Shown: positions 26,028 to 35,399 of the stretch, in pieces
How the letters are laid out: each line of letters starts with the position of its first letter
Position numbering within the stretch: position 1 is the first letter of the stretch
Source of the DNA: Albibacillus kandeliae
Lineage (GTDB): Bacteria > Pseudomonadota > Alphaproteobacteria > Rhodobacterales > Rhodobacteraceae
Length of the DNA: 64,000 nucleotides
NCBI RefSeq assembly: GCF_003116585.1
Contig: NZ_QEHM01000010.1
Span: 124,001 to 188,000, forward strand
Direction: 5' to 3'
The notes under the pieces: model-generated
Database searches by the model: none
What the model was told of the DNA's origin: nothing
What the model saw: the letters and a program-made list of their open reading frames with translations, nothing else
Translations under genes and position numbers: made by a program

Positions 26028-26821
26028 GACAGGCAGCTTTGTCCGCCCGTGGCGCGATTGATGACGCGGGCCACATCCTGAAGCACCAGCCGGTCATCGG
26101 GTGAACGAAGCTGGCCAAGGTCGGTCACCGTGGTGACAACGCAGCTGAGTTCACCCTGCGCATCGAAGATCGGCGCCGCCTGCCCGGTGACATTCGACAA
26201 GAGGTGGCTGGTCAGCTCGGCCCAGCCCTCGCGGCGGATCTGCTCGATATCGGCCCGGCGCGGCGTCTCGCCCCGGAAATGGCCCGGCTGGATCCGGCGG
26301 GCCGCGTCGATGGTGGACTTGGGCAGGTAGGACTGGAACACCAGCCCGCAGGCCGTGTTGTCAACGGGGAGCATGTCGCCCAGACCAAGGGCAGTGATCG
26401 AGAAATAGGCGCTGCGGTACCACCGCACCAGCGTCGGACCACGATCGGTCCAGATCGCGACACCGCCGCTCATCGCGTGCGACTCCGCCAGTTGCTTCAT
26501 GTGCTGCCCGGCCAGCTCCACCGCGTCGATCCGGCGCAACGCCGCAATACCAATGCTCAGCGCCATGGCGCCAAGGTCGTAATGGCTGGTCGCCGGATCC
26601 TGCTGAACCAGTCCCTCCTTCACCAGCGACTGCATGTAGCGATGCGCCGTCGACCGCCCCGCCCCGGCCAGCCTGGCCAGTTCGCCAAGGGGAAGGGCGC
26701 GCTCGGACGACGCGAGAATGTCGAGAAAACGCATGGCAATCGAAATCGACTGGATGGTGGTCGACCGCTTCGTCTCGCTTCCGGTCTCCTCCTGATCGGA
26801 AAGCACGAGGGATTTGTTCAT
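26012..26821 (-). CDS. IclR-family transcriptional regulator
   Basis: A 269-residue regulator: N-terminal winged helix (SISIAMRFLDILASSERALP and LARLAGAGRSTAHRYMQSL) and a C-terminal IclR effector domain (FDAQGELSCVVTTVTDLGQL). The ATG at 26821 has GAGGAGG about 7 bases upstream; a start 11 codons earlier is possible but less likely. It is divergent from the TonB-dependent receptor gene and is its likely regulator. IclR proteins usually sense small organic acids or aromatic compounds rather than iron, which fits a degradable chelator as inducer. Confidence 0.92.
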   Translation of the reverse strand: MNKSLVLSDQEETGSETKRSTTIQSISIAMRFLDILASSERALPLGELARLAGAGRSTAHRYMQSLVKEGLVQQDPATSHYDLGAMALSIGIAALRRIDAVELAGQHMKQLAESHAMSGGVAIWTDRGPTLVRWYRSAYFSITALGLGDMLPVDNTACGLVFQSYLPKSTIDAARRIQPGHFRGETPRRADIEQIRREGWAELTSHLLSNVTGQAAPIFDAQGELSCVVTTVTDLGQLRSPDDRLVLQDVARVINRATGGQSCLSQGRG

Positions 26822-26921
26822 GCGTTGGGCCTCCTCGCCCTGCGTGGCGACCATCTTCCGGTCGCCCGGGATAATAGGCAGCTTCGCCCCGAACGGTAAA
26901 GACCCGGCGGGCAGGATCTGA

Positions 26922-27011
26922 TTGACATGCGGAACGCGTCATGCATTGTGCAACGCGCTTCAGGACTGCCAGCAAGTTACTCGACACGCCAGCACTTCAT
27001 TAAACGCGTTT
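26922..27011 (+). promoter_or_regulatory. Receptor promoter region with repeated AACGCG elements
   Basis: A -35-like TTGACA is at 26922-26927 with no convincing -10. AACGCG occurs at 26933-26938, 26952-26957 and 27003-27008; the last copy lies in the exact palindrome AAACGCGTTT (27002-27011), 13 bp before the receptor start. These are candidate IclR-regulator contacts; the link is positional only. Confidence 0.35.
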
Positions 27012-27023
27012 CGGGGGACTACC

Positions 27024-29105
27024 ATGAACGACACAAGACGCGGGCGGCTCATCTGCGGCACGAGCCTCCTCTCCATCGCGGTCGCGCTCTCTGCACTACC
27101 GGCCCATGCACAGGATTCGGACGACAACGTCGTCGAACTCGCACCCATCTACGTCACCGGCGAAAAGGTCGTGCGCGACCTCAAGGACACCGCCTCGTCC
27201 GTCGAGGTCATCACCTCCGAGGACCTCAAGGACAAAGCCGGCAAGAACAACGTCAGCACGGCCATCGCGGGTACGCCCAACGTGATCTATACCGAAAGCG
27301 TCGGCGCGCCGATCATCCGGGGCCAGAACACCGAGGGCCCGCATACCGGCGCCAATGCCTTCTTCGCGGGCACCATGCCCCGGGCAACCATCAACCTCGA
27401 CGGCCATTACCTCGACTACAACGAGTTCTACTTCGGCGCGACCTCGGTCTGGGACGTGCAAAGCATCGAGGTCTTCCGCGGCCCGCAGACCACCTCGCAG
27501 GGCGCCAATGCCATCGCCGGGGCGATCATCGTCAAGACCAACGACCCGACCTTCACGCCCGAGGGCGCCTACCAGTTCGAACTCGGCAACTACAACCAGA
27601 AGCGCGCGTCGTTCATGTGGTCCGGTCCGATCTCCGACTCCGTCGCGGTCCGCTTCGCGCTCGATTACGCCGGGCGCGACACCTTCATCGACTACGTCGG
27701 TTCGACCTTCGTCCAGAACGAGATCGGGCAGGACTTCGAGACGATCAACGGCCGCGTCAAGCTGCTGTGGCAACCGGCCGAGCTCTCGAACCTCGAGGTC
27801 ATGCTGACCTACAGCCGCACCGACACGACCCGGCCAAGTTCCGAAGGCGCTTCGGAGCCCTATGAGGACCTCGAATCCATCACCACATGGATGCCCGGTT
27901 GGCACCAGGTCACCGATACCGTCCTGCTCGACGCCAACTACGACTTCGACAACGGGATCGTCCTGCACAACCAGCTCCAGTTCTCGACGCAGGAAATCGA
28001 GCGGCGCGTGGGCACCCCCACGATGGGCGATGCAAACATCGGCCGCGACAGTTACAGCAACGAGACCCGCCTGACCTTCGGCCTGCCGCAGGACACTTTC
28101 AGCGGCGTCGCCGGGCTCTACTACGCCTACATCGCTCAGGACGACTGGCTGAACCAGGGCGGCGTCTCCACCTTCACCGACCGCAAGCACAACTTCGGCC
28201 TCTACGGCGAACTAAGCTGGCGCTTTGCCGAGCGCTGGACACTGACCGGCGGCCTCCGCTACCAGCGCGATGACATCCGCCGCACCGGTGACGTGGTGGC
28301 CAGCTTCGCCAACAGCGATCTCGACTACGACCAGAGCTTTGACGAGGTACTGCCCAAGATCTCGCTGGCCTACGAGGTTTCGCCGGATGTCACCCTCGGC
28401 GGCATGGTCTCGAAGGGGTACAACCCCGGCGGCGTCTCGCTCGATTTCGTCTCTTCCAAGGAATGGGAAGAGTTCGAGGCCGAAACCGTCTGGAACTACG
28501 AGCTGTTCACCCGCGCGAGCCTGCTGAACGACCGGCTCTTCCTCTCAGGCAACCTGTTCTACATGGACTACAAGAATGCCCAGCACAGCATCACCCAGTC
28601 CATCGGCGGCGTGACCTATATCCACACCATAAACGCCGACAGGGCCGAGGCTTACGGTCTCGAACTCTCGATGGACTATCGCCCGACCGAGGCCCTGACG
28701 CTCAGCGCCGGGGCGGGTCTGCTGCACTCCGAGATCACCGAGTTCTCCTCGGCAACCGCCTATGAGGGCAACGAATTCGCCCGCGCCCCGGGCCGGATGC
28801 TGAGCCTGGCCGCCAGCTGGGACGTGAACCCGCGCCTCAATCTCGGTGGGCAGCTGCGCTTCGTCGACGGATACTACTCCGATACGGCGAACAGCGCGGT
28901 CTATGCCATCGAGGACTACACCCTCGTCGACCTTCAGGCGAGCTATCAGCTGCGCAGCGGGCTCGAGATCTACGGGTTCATCAACAACGTCTTCGACGAG
29001 CGGACGCCGGTGATGAAACAGGCCGCGCGCGGCGACGTGGTGTTCACGCAGGCCAGCATGACCTCTCCCCGCATGTTTGGCCTTGGCGTGCGCGGCACGT
29101 TCTGA
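27024..29105 (+). CDS. TonB-dependent outer-membrane receptor
   Basis: A 693-residue receptor. A signal peptide (LLSIAVALSALPAHAQ) is followed by a TonB-box-like LAPIYVTG, the plug domain (about 45-165; IEVFRGPQTTSQGANAIAG) and a 22-strand barrel ending in a C-terminal phenylalanine (LGVRGTF). The length is on the short side for siderophore receptors but normal for ferric-carboxylate types. It is divergent from iclR and followed by a flavin monooxygenase gene, so its ligand is probably both an iron carrier and a compound the cell degrades. The ligand itself cannot be named. Confidence 0.93.
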   Translation: MNDTRRGRLICGTSLLSIAVALSALPAHAQDSDDNVVELAPIYVTGEKVVRDLKDTASSVEVITSEDLKDKAGKNNVSTAIAGTPNVIYTESVGAPIIRGQNTEGPHTGANAFFAGTMPRATINLDGHYLDYNEFYFGATSVWDVQSIEVFRGPQTTSQGANAIAGAIIVKTNDPTFTPEGAYQFELGNYNQKRASFMWSGPISDSVAVRFALDYAGRDTFIDYVGSTFVQNEIGQDFETINGRVKLLWQPAELSNLEVMLTYSRTDTTRPSSEGASEPYEDLESITTWMPGWHQVTDTVLLDANYDFDNGIVLHNQLQFSTQEIERRVGTPTMGDANIGRDSYSNETRLTFGLPQDTFSGVAGLYYAYIAQDDWLNQGGVSTFTDRKHNFGLYGELSWRFAERWTLTGGLRYQRDDIRRTGDVVASFANSDLDYDQSFDEVLPKISLAYEVSPDVTLGGMVSKGYNPGGVSLDFVSSKEWEEFEAETVWNYELFTRASLLNDRLFLSGNLFYMDYKNAQHSITQSIGGVTYIHTINADRAEAYGLELSMDYRPTEALTLSAGAGLLHSEITEFSSATAYEGNEFARAPGRMLSLAASWDVNPRLNLGGQLRFVDGYYSDTANSAVYAIEDYTLVDLQASYQLRSGLEIYGFINNVFDERTPVMKQAARGDVVFTQASMTSPRMFGLGVRGTF

Positions 29106-29125
29106 ACCGCGACCCCGACACCAGG

Positions 29126-29149
29126 GATCGGCCCCGTCAGGGGCCGGTC
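29126..29149 (+). promoter_or_regulatory. Hairpin between receptor and monooxygenase genes
   Basis: A 10-bp stem with one G-T pair (core CGGCCCC / GGGGCCG, loop GTCA) lies in the 64-bp gap after the receptor stop. No T-run follows. It could be a partial terminator that sets the ratio of receptor to enzyme. Confidence 0.45.
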
Positions 29150-29169
29150 ACCGCCATAACGGAGACAGC

Positions 29170-30474
29170 ATGAGACTTCGAAACAAGCTTTGCATCGGCA
29201 TGTCGCTGGCACCGACATGGCTCAGCAACGAGGGCTGGCGCGCCGAGGATAGTGGCATCGAGGGGCTCTACTCGGCTGATTTCGCCGTCGACATCGCAAG
29301 GCGCGCCGAAGCCGCGCATATGGATTTTGTCTTTCGTCCCGATGCCAGCGCCCTGCCCGTCCCGGTGCTGGAGCAGTCCTTCGGGTTTTCGAGCCTCGAC
29401 CCAACTCTCCTCTTGGCCGCGCTGGTCCGCGAAACCAGCAAGATCGGCCTCGTCACCACCATCTCGACCACCTTCAGCCACCCCTACACCATCGCCCGGC
29501 AGATGATGTCGCTCCACTGGATGAGCCGCGGCCGGGCCGGGTGGAACGTCGTCACCGCCCTGCAGGGCAACCAGAACTTCGGCCTTTCCGAGATGCCAAG
29601 CTCGGCGGAACGCTACGAACGCGCGGAAGAATTCGTTGCCGCCGCGCAAAGCCTCTGGGCCAGCTTTCCCGCCGAGGCCCTGCTCGTCGACAAGGCCATG
29701 GGCCGTTACGCCGATACCGACCTCATCAAACCCGCCAACCACGAAGGCAGGAACTTCCGGATTGCCGGACCGCTGAACATCCCCCGGTTTCCGGGTCCGC
29801 GCATCCCCTTGATGCAGGCTGGCGCCTCCGCCGGGGGTGTCGCGCTCGCGGGCAAGATCGCGGATATGGTCTTCGCCCAGACACTGGATATGACGACTGC
29901 GCTCCAGACCCGTCAAAGGCTCTCAGACGCAGCACAAGCCGCCGGTCGCGACCCGGCCTCGGTTCGCCTGCTGCCGGGTCTCAGCCTCTATCTCGGCGAC
30001 ACCCGGGCCGAGGCTCGCGAGCTGTTCCTCGCCAACCACCAGCGCGTCGACCGGGCGCAACGGATCGACCGCATCAGGGCTGCGCTCGGAATCGACCTTG
30101 CCGACTGGCCCAGCGACCGCCCAGTTACCCCCGCCGATCTCCAAGACGGGGAGACCGCCCGAAACTCGGGGCACGGTATAATCCTGCGGGATCTCATCGC
30201 GCGCGAGGCGCTCACGGTCGATCAACTGCTGGAGCGCCCCGAAACGCTGGCCTCCGTCCACTGGCAGATCATCGGAACGGTCGATGATGCCGTGTCCACC
30301 ATCTCCCAATGGTTCAATGCCGGCGCGATCGACGGTTTCGTTGCGGTGCCCGGAGGCTCTCCCCGGTCGCTTGACCTCGCGCTCGAACAACTCCTGCCCC
30401 GACTGGCCGAAGCCGGGCTGTTCCGGGCTGCCTACTCCGGCGAGACCCTCGCCGCGCATCTGGACGAAGCCTGA
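29170..30474 (+). CDS. NtaA/SnaA/DszA-type FMNH2-dependent monooxygenase
   Basis: A 434-residue luciferase-fold enzyme. TTFSHPYTIARQMMSLHWMS and GRAGWNVVTALQG (about residues 98-128) are the hallmark of the NtaA/SnaA/DszA group, whose members oxidise nitrilotriacetate, EDTA, pristinamycin or dibenzothiophene sulfone using reduced FMN from a separate reductase. The ATG at 29170 follows a GGAGA site. Gene order (receptor, then enzyme, with an iron-chelate importer and an IclR regulator beside it) suggests oxidation of an imported chelator such as an aminopolycarboxylate or siderophore. No dedicated flavin reductase is present; the siderophore-interacting protein is a different type. Confidence 0.9.
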   Translation: MRLRNKLCIGMSLAPTWLSNEGWRAEDSGIEGLYSADFAVDIARRAEAAHMDFVFRPDASALPVPVLEQSFGFSSLDPTLLLAALVRETSKIGLVTTISTTFSHPYTIARQMMSLHWMSRGRAGWNVVTALQGNQNFGLSEMPSSAERYERAEEFVAAAQSLWASFPAEALLVDKAMGRYADTDLIKPANHEGRNFRIAGPLNIPRFPGPRIPLMQAGASAGGVALAGKIADMVFAQTLDMTTALQTRQRLSDAAQAAGRDPASVRLLPGLSLYLGDTRAEARELFLANHQRVDRAQRIDRIRAALGIDLADWPSDRPVTPADLQDGETARNSGHGIILRDLIAREALTVDQLLERPETLASVHWQIIGTVDDAVSTISQWFNAGAIDGFVAVPGGSPRSLDLALEQLLPRLAEAGLFRAAYSGETLAAHLDEA

Positions 30475-30681
30475 CCCCCCTGCCCTGCCCGGACCGCCAA
30501 CCTGCAGGAATGCCACATCCCGGCGGCTCTCCGACTCTTCGCCGGTGACCTGAACTCTTTGTTACGCTAGTCTCTCTTCGTCCGGAGTCAGCTTCTGACC
30601 CGACAAATCCGCCGGCGCTTTCAGCACAAATTCACCGCACAAAGCGCCGCGCCTTGTTGCGTCCAGTAACGTCCGATAATT

Positions 30682-31704
30682 CTATCCCGTCTTCTTCCCC
30701 ACGCGCGAAGAATCCCGCATCTCGCCGGGGCTTCGTCCGAACCACTTCTGGAACGCACGGTAAAAAGCGCTCGGTTCGCTGTACCCCAAACGGCCCGCAA
30801 TCTCGGCCACGCTCAGGTCCGTGCTGCGCAACAACTCCCGAGCCCCCTCGGCCCTCAGTTCGCCCTTGATCTCGGAATAGCTCTGCCCCTCGGAACGCAG
30901 CCTGCGCCGGAGCGTTGCCGGCGACACCACCAGCGTAAGCGACAGCTCCTCGAATGTCGGCCACTCCACCGGATCCGTGGTCTTGAGATGGCTCCGAACG
31001 GCAGCGGTCGTTTCCTGATCGTGGTGATACCGCACGAGGATGTTCGCAGGCGCGTCCCTCAGGAAGGTCTTCAGCGCCTCCTCGGTCCGGACAATCGGCA
31101 ACCGCAGATAGGCCGCGTCGAACACAAGCCGGCTCTCGGCCGCGCCAAAGGTCACCGGTGCGCCAAAGAACTGGTGATAATCCTGCCGGTGCTCGGGGGC
31201 AGGACAGGCGAAATCGACCCTGCGCAAGGCGATCCGCCGCCCGGCAAGCCAGCACGCCACCCCCATCAGGATGATCCAGTATGTCCGATAAGCAAAGGCG
31301 CTGCGCCCTGCCCCGCCATCTGCCAGCGATATCTCGGCCTGTCCGTTGCGGACCATCAGGGCCCCACGCGGCGCATCGAGAACCACGTTCAGAAACCGGA
31401 GCGCCCGCGCCAGCGCCCGGTCGAGGCGACCCGAGTGAAGCACGGCATAGCACAACAGGGCAAAGCTCCCGGGCCGCATCGGGCGATCCCCCTGGCCAAA
31501 GAACTCGTCACCCGTTGCCTCCGCAATCTCCAGCCAAAGCCGGCCGTAGGACAAGTGGTCGACCGGCGACCCATCCCAAGTCGGCAGCCCGGCAGCCGCC
31601 AGCAGCGGCCCCGGCTCCAGTCCCGCCACGCGCAGGCTCTCGAGGGCATCCTCGACAAAGCCCGCCGAAATCATCCGCAGATCAGACATCTCGACCCATT
31701 GCAA
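30682..31704 (-). CDS. AraC-family transcriptional regulator
   Basis: A 340-residue regulator with an N-terminal arabinose-binding/dimerisation-type domain (about 20-210) and a C-terminal AraC helix-turn-helix pair (LSLTLVVSPATLRRRLRSEG, then VAEIAGRLGYSEPSAFYRAFQKWFGRSPGEMR). A start at codon 6 (31689) is possible. It is divergent from a thiolase/acyl-CoA dehydrogenase operon 185 bp away, the usual arrangement for regulators of fatty-acid-use genes, so it probably activates that operon in response to a fatty acid or its CoA ester. Confidence 0.9.
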   Translation of the reverse strand: MQWVEMSDLRMISAGFVEDALESLRVAGLEPGPLLAAAGLPTWDGSPVDHLSYGRLWLEIAEATGDEFFGQGDRPMRPGSFALLCYAVLHSGRLDRALARALRFLNVVLDAPRGALMVRNGQAEISLADGGAGRSAFAYRTYWIILMGVACWLAGRRIALRRVDFACPAPEHRQDYHQFFGAPVTFGAAESRLVFDAAYLRLPIVRTEEALKTFLRDAPANILVRYHHDQETTAAVRSHLKTTDPVEWPTFEELSLTLVVSPATLRRRLRSEGQSYSEIKGELRAEGARELLRSTDLSVAEIAGRLGYSEPSAFYRAFQKWFGRSPGEMRDSSRVGKKTG

Positions 31705-31889
31705 AATCGATCACCCAATTGGACACCATTTGTCATTGTTTGCAATACACTTGCCATTACTGTGCCCCACCGCTGGGAGGTCGTGAGAGGCCGAGGCCCC
31801 TCCCCCGCACACCGCATCTGGTGTAGACCTTGCCCAGGGAGATTGTCGCGACCGGCCCATCGCCGCGTCGCCATGCTAGGGAGACACTC

Positions 31890-33080
31890 ATGTCAGCTAC
31901 CGATCCGATCGTCATTGTCGGGATGGCCCGGACCCCCATGGGCGGGTTCCAGGGCGACTTTACCGGCGTCACCGCCAGCGAACTGGGCGCCGCGTCGATC
32001 ACCGCCGCGCTCGACCGCGCGGGCGTCACCGCCGACCAGGTCGAGGAAGTCGTCTTTGGCTGCGTTCTGCCCGCAGGCCAGGGCCAGGCCCCTGCCCGTC
32101 AGGCCGCGCTCGGCGCCGGGCTGCCCAAGGCAACCGGCGCGACCACCATCAACAAGATGTGCGGCTCGGGCATGAAGGCCGCCATGTTCACCCACGACCT
32201 GCTGCTGGCTGGCAGTGCCGATGTCGCCGTCGCGGGCGGCATGGAGAGCATGACCAACGCCCCCTACCTGCTGCCCCAGATGCGCGGCGGCGCCCGCCTC
32301 GGCCACGGTCAGGTCAAGGACCACATGTTCCTCGACGGTCTCGAAGACGCCTATGACAAGGGCCGCCTGATGGGCACCTTTGCCGAAGATTGCGCCCAGA
32401 CCTACCAGTTCACCCGCGAGGCACAGGACGCCTATGCCATCGCCTCGCTGGAGCGCGCGCAGAAGGCCATCGCCGACGGCTCCTTTGCTTCCGAGATCAC
32501 GCCCGTCACGGTCAGGACTCGCAAGGGTGACACCGTGGTCGAGATCGACGAACAGCCCGGCAAGGCCCGGCTCGACAAGATCCCGACGCTGAAACCCGCC
32601 TTCCGCCCCGATGGCACCGTGACCGCTGCCAACTCCAGCTCCATCTCGGACGGTGCCGCCGCGCTGGTGATGATGCGCCGGTCCGAGGCCGAGCGTCGCG
32701 GGCTGACCCCCATCGCCGTGATCCACGGCCATTCCACCTATGCCGACGAGCCAGGCCTGTTCCCCACCGCGCCCATCGGCGCGATGAAAAAGCTCTCGGA
32801 CAAGACCGGCTGGGACCTCAAGGATGTCGACCTGTTCGAAGTGAACGAGGCTTTTGCCGTGGTCGCGATGGCTGCCATGCGCGACCTCGATCTTCCCCAT
32901 GATAAGGTCAACGTGCACGGCGGCGCCTGCGCTCTTGGCCACCCCATCGGCGCATCCGGGGCCCGGGTGATGGTGACCCTGCTCGCCGCACTCCAGAAAT
33001 ACGACCTCAAGCGCGGTGTTGCCTCGCTCTGCATCGGTGGCGGCGAAGCCACCGCAATCGCGCTGGAGCGCGTCGCCTGA
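31890..33080 (+). CDS. Acetyl-CoA acetyltransferase (thiolase)
   Basis: A 396-residue thiolase with nucleophile Cys91 ([12 protein letters not shown]), [29 protein letters not shown] and the final cysteine in [11 protein letters not shown]. These forms match the biosynthetic/acetoacetyl-CoA (AtoB/PhaA-like) group better than the long-chain thiolase at 11220. The ATG at 31890 follows a GGGAGA site; the open frame upstream has no support. The stop overlaps the dehydrogenase start as TGATG, so the pair is coupled. Confidence 0.93.
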   Translation: MSATDPIVIVGMARTPMGGFQGDFTGVTASELGAASITAALDRAGVTADQVEEVVFGCVLPAGQGQAPARQAALGAGLPKATGATTINKMCGSGMKAAMFTHDLLLAGSADVAVAGGMESMTNAPYLLPQMRGGARLGHGQVKDHMFLDGLEDAYDKGRLMGTFAEDCAQTYQFTREAQDAYAIASLERAQKAIADGSFASEITPVTVRTRKGDTVVEIDEQPGKARLDKIPTLKPAFRPDGTVTAANSSSISDGAAALVMMRRSEAERRGLTPIAVIHGHSTYADEPGLFPTAPIGAMKKLSDKTGWDLKDVDLFEVNEAFAVVAMAAMRDLDLPHDKVNVHGGACALGHPIGASGARVMVTLLAALQKYDLKRGVASLCIGGGEATAIALERVA

Positions 33081-34207
33081 TGCTGCTGGATGAGACCCAC
33101 GAACAGGTCCGCGACGCCGTCCGGGCCTTTGCGCAAGAACAGCTGGGCCCGGGCGCCGCACAGCGTGACCGCGACCATGCCTTCCCCCGTGCCGAGCTCA
33201 AGGCGATGGGTGATCTCGGCTTCCTCGGGATGCTGGTGCCCGAAGAGCACGGCGGCTCCGATCTCGGCATGGTCTCCTACGCCCTCGCGCTGGAAGAAAT
33301 CGCCGCCGCCGATGGGGCCTGTTCTACCATTGTTTCGGTACACAGCTCGGTCGGTTGCGTGCCGATCCTGCGCTTCGGGACCGAGGATCAAAAGCAGCGC
33401 TTCCTGCCCCGGATGGCCTCCGGCGAATGGGTCGGCGGCTTTGCCCTGACCGAACCGCAGGCCGGATCCGATGCATCCGCGCTGAAAACCCGCGCCCGCC
33501 GCGACGGCGACCACTACGTGATCAACGGCGCCAAGCAGTTCATCACTTCGGGCAAGAACGGCGACGTGATCATCCTCTTCGCCGTGACCGACCCCGATGC
33601 AGGCAAAAAGGGCATTACGGCCTTCATCGTCCCCACCGACACCCCCGGCTACGAGGTGATGACGGTCGAGCACAAGCTGGGTCAACATTCCTCCGACACC
33701 TGCGCACTGTCCTTCACCGACATGCGTATCCCGGTCGAAAACCGTCTGGGTGACGAAGGCGAAGGCTATCGCATCGCGCTCGCCAACCTCGAGGGCGGCC
33801 GCATCGGCATCGCCTCTCAGGCGGTCGGCATGGCCCGCGCAGCCTTCGAAGCAGCCAAGGTCTACGCAGGCGAGCGGCAGGCCTTTGGCAAGCCGATCAT
33901 GGCCAACCAGGGTGTCAGCTTCAAACTCGCCGATATGGCCACTCAGATAGCGGCGGCTCGCCAGATGGTCCTGCATGCCGCCGCGCTGCGCGAGGCAGGC
34001 AGGCCCTGCCTGACCGAGGCATCCATGGCCAAGCTCTTCGCCTCCGAGATGGCCGAGCGCGTCTGCTCCATGGCGATCCAGATTCACGGCGGCTATGGCT
34101 ACCTGAACGACTACCCGGTCGAGCGCATCTATCGCGATGTCCGGGTCTGCCAGATTTACGAGGGCACCAGCGAGGTCCAGCGACTGGTCATCGCCCGCAG
34201 CCTCTGA
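33080..34207 (+). CDS. Acyl-CoA dehydrogenase, short/medium-chain type
   Basis: A 375-residue FAD enzyme. [31 protein letters not shown] and [35 protein letters not shown] are all typical, and here the YEGT glutamate is kept, unlike in the two dehydrogenases at the left end of the window. It therefore belongs to the short/medium-chain (SCAD/MCAD-like) group. The operon with the thiolase ends at a strong terminator. Confidence 0.94.
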   Translation: MLLDETHEQVRDAVRAFAQEQLGPGAAQRDRDHAFPRAELKAMGDLGFLGMLVPEEHGGSDLGMVSYALALEEIAAADGACSTIVSVHSSVGCVPILRFGTEDQKQRFLPRMASGEWVGGFALTEPQAGSDASALKTRARRDGDHYVINGAKQFITSGKNGDVIILFAVTDPDAGKKGITAFIVPTDTPGYEVMTVEHKLGQHSSDTCALSFTDMRIPVENRLGDEGEGYRIALANLEGGRIGIASQAVGMARAAFEAAKVYAGERQAFGKPIMANQGVSFKLADMATQIAAARQMVLHAAALREAGRPCLTEASMAKLFASEMAERVCSMAIQIHGGYGYLNDYPVERIYRDVRVCQIYEGTSEVQRLVIARSL

Positions 34208-34225
34208 TGCGATGAGCCAGAAATG

Positions 34226-34260
34226 AAACGGGCCGCTCCCTGTGGGGCGGCCCGTTTTCG
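34226..34260 (+). terminator. Rho-independent terminator of the thiolase/dehydrogenase operon
   Basis: AACGGGCCGC and GCGGCCCGTT (34227-34236/34247-34256) form an exact 10-bp GC-rich stem, followed by TTTTCGTTT. It begins 19 bases after the dehydrogenase stop and is the clearest intrinsic terminator in the window. Confidence 0.85.
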
Positions 34261-34268
34261 TTTCGCCA

Positions 34269-34286
34269 TCTTACCCGTGGGTAAGA
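34269..34286. repeat. 18-bp palindrome, candidate parS site 1
   Basis: TCTTACCCGTGGGTAAGA is an exact palindrome located 10 bp downstream of the parB stop. The core TTACCCGTGGGTAA occurs three times within 1.45 kb here, all in or beside parAB, and was seen nowhere else in the window. Multiple identical palindromes at a parAB locus are the expected form of partition centromeres. Confidence 0.75.
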
Positions 34287-34295
34287 CCTCGCACC

Positions 34296-35399
34296 TCAGT
34301 CCTTGCCATCCAGAACATCGAGAAAGGCGGCAACCGCGCGCTCGAGATCCCGCCGGTCGATGGTCGAAAAATCCCTGTCATAGCGCAACTCGAGCCGACC
34401 CAGCGAGGCGTTGCACTTGGCCACGCCGCCACCGCGCGAAACCTGGAACGTGGTCTTGGCCTTGCGCGGCTTCACCGTATTTGCTGTACCAGTCTTACCC
34501 GTGGGTAAGATCGGGGCACCGTCGTCACCCCCCGCAAATCTCCGAAGTATGTCCACCTCACGCGCGGCCGAACGCTGGGGTTCTTCCGCAAGCGCGCCCG
34601 CCAGAACGGCCGTCAGGTCAGGATCGTTCTCCAGACGCCGCTTCAGATCTACGCCCACATTGCGCGGAATGTCGAAAGGATGCGCGAGGTGATCTCCCAG
34701 CTTTGCCAGCAGCGCGGCAAAGGAACGGATATAGCTCCGCTTGGTGTAGCTGGCCGACTTGAACAGAACGGCGACAGCGTCATCCACCTCCGGACACCCA
34801 TTGGCCGGATCCGCCGCATAGGCCCGCGCGAGGTTCGCCATCTCCGCAAAGGAGATGTCCTTTCGGATCAGGTTCTCGTCGACCATGCGCCGATAGCTGT
34901 CCTCGGTCTTGCCGGACTTAGAGTCTATTCCGGCTGGAATAGACTCGAAACGATCCTCTCCAGTCTCCTCGCGCAGAGCCTTGAAAGCCTGCAGACGCCG
35001 CATCCCCTGGATCAGCTCGTACATGCCATCGGCCCGCGCCTCGACCCGAATGGGGTTCGACAGACCCACCTCGCGAATGGACAGTTTGAGCTCGTCCAGA
35101 TCGTCGTCGATCCCGGGCTTCCGGTCGCGCACCAGTGCCTCGGTCACGATCTTATCCAGCGGGATCCGGTCGACAACCAGACCGGCCTTCTTCAGCCGAA
35201 CGAACTCCCGTGCGAGGTCTTCGTTCTCCTTCAGGATCGAACGCGTCGCCTCCTCGCGTTCCTTCACCGAGTCGACATTCTCCGAGATGGCCGAGGCCAT
35301 CGGCCCGCGGCGGGCTGGCGCACGGGCAGGGGGCTCTTCTGCCGCGAAGCCCTCGGACGGCGGGACGTCGATGTCAAACATCCGGCGCTTCTTGCTCAT
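34296..35399 (-). CDS. parB: Plasmid partitioning protein ParB/RepB
   Basis: A 367-residue ParB-type DNA-binding protein. The ParB N-terminal domain spans roughly residues 70-180 (IPLDKIVTEALVRDRKPG, LKLSIREVGLSNPIRVEA, YELIQGMRRLQAF), followed by a helix-turn-helix region (FAEMANLARAYAADPANG, SYTKRSYIRSFAALLAKLG). It should bind the nearby TTACCCGTGGGTAA palindromes and stimulate ParA. The ATG at 35399 overlaps the parA stop as ATGA. One of the palindromes lies inside its own C-terminal coding region. Confidence 0.93.
   Translation of the reverse strand: MSKKRRMFDIDVPPSEGFAAEEPPARAPARRGPMASAISENVDSVKEREEATRSILKENEDLAREFVRLKKAGLVVDRIPLDKIVTEALVRDRKPGIDDDLDELKLSIREVGLSNPIRVEARADGMYELIQGMRRLQAFKALREETGEDRFESIPAGIDSKSGKTEDSYRRMVDENLIRKDISFAEMANLARAYAADPANGCPEVDDAVAVLFKSASYTKRSYIRSFAALLAKLGDHLAHPFDIPRNVGVDLKRRLENDPDLTAVLAGALAEEPQRSAAREVDILRRFAGGDDGAPILPTGKTGTANTVKPRKAKTTFQVSRGGGVAKCNASLGRLELRYDRDFSTIDRRDLERAVAAFLDVLDGKD
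34493..34510. repeat. 18-bp palindrome, candidate parS site 2 (inside parB)
   Basis: A second exact copy of TCTTACCCGTGGGTAAGA, inside the coding sequence of parB, where it is read as part of an LPTGK peptide segment. Confidence 0.75.
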
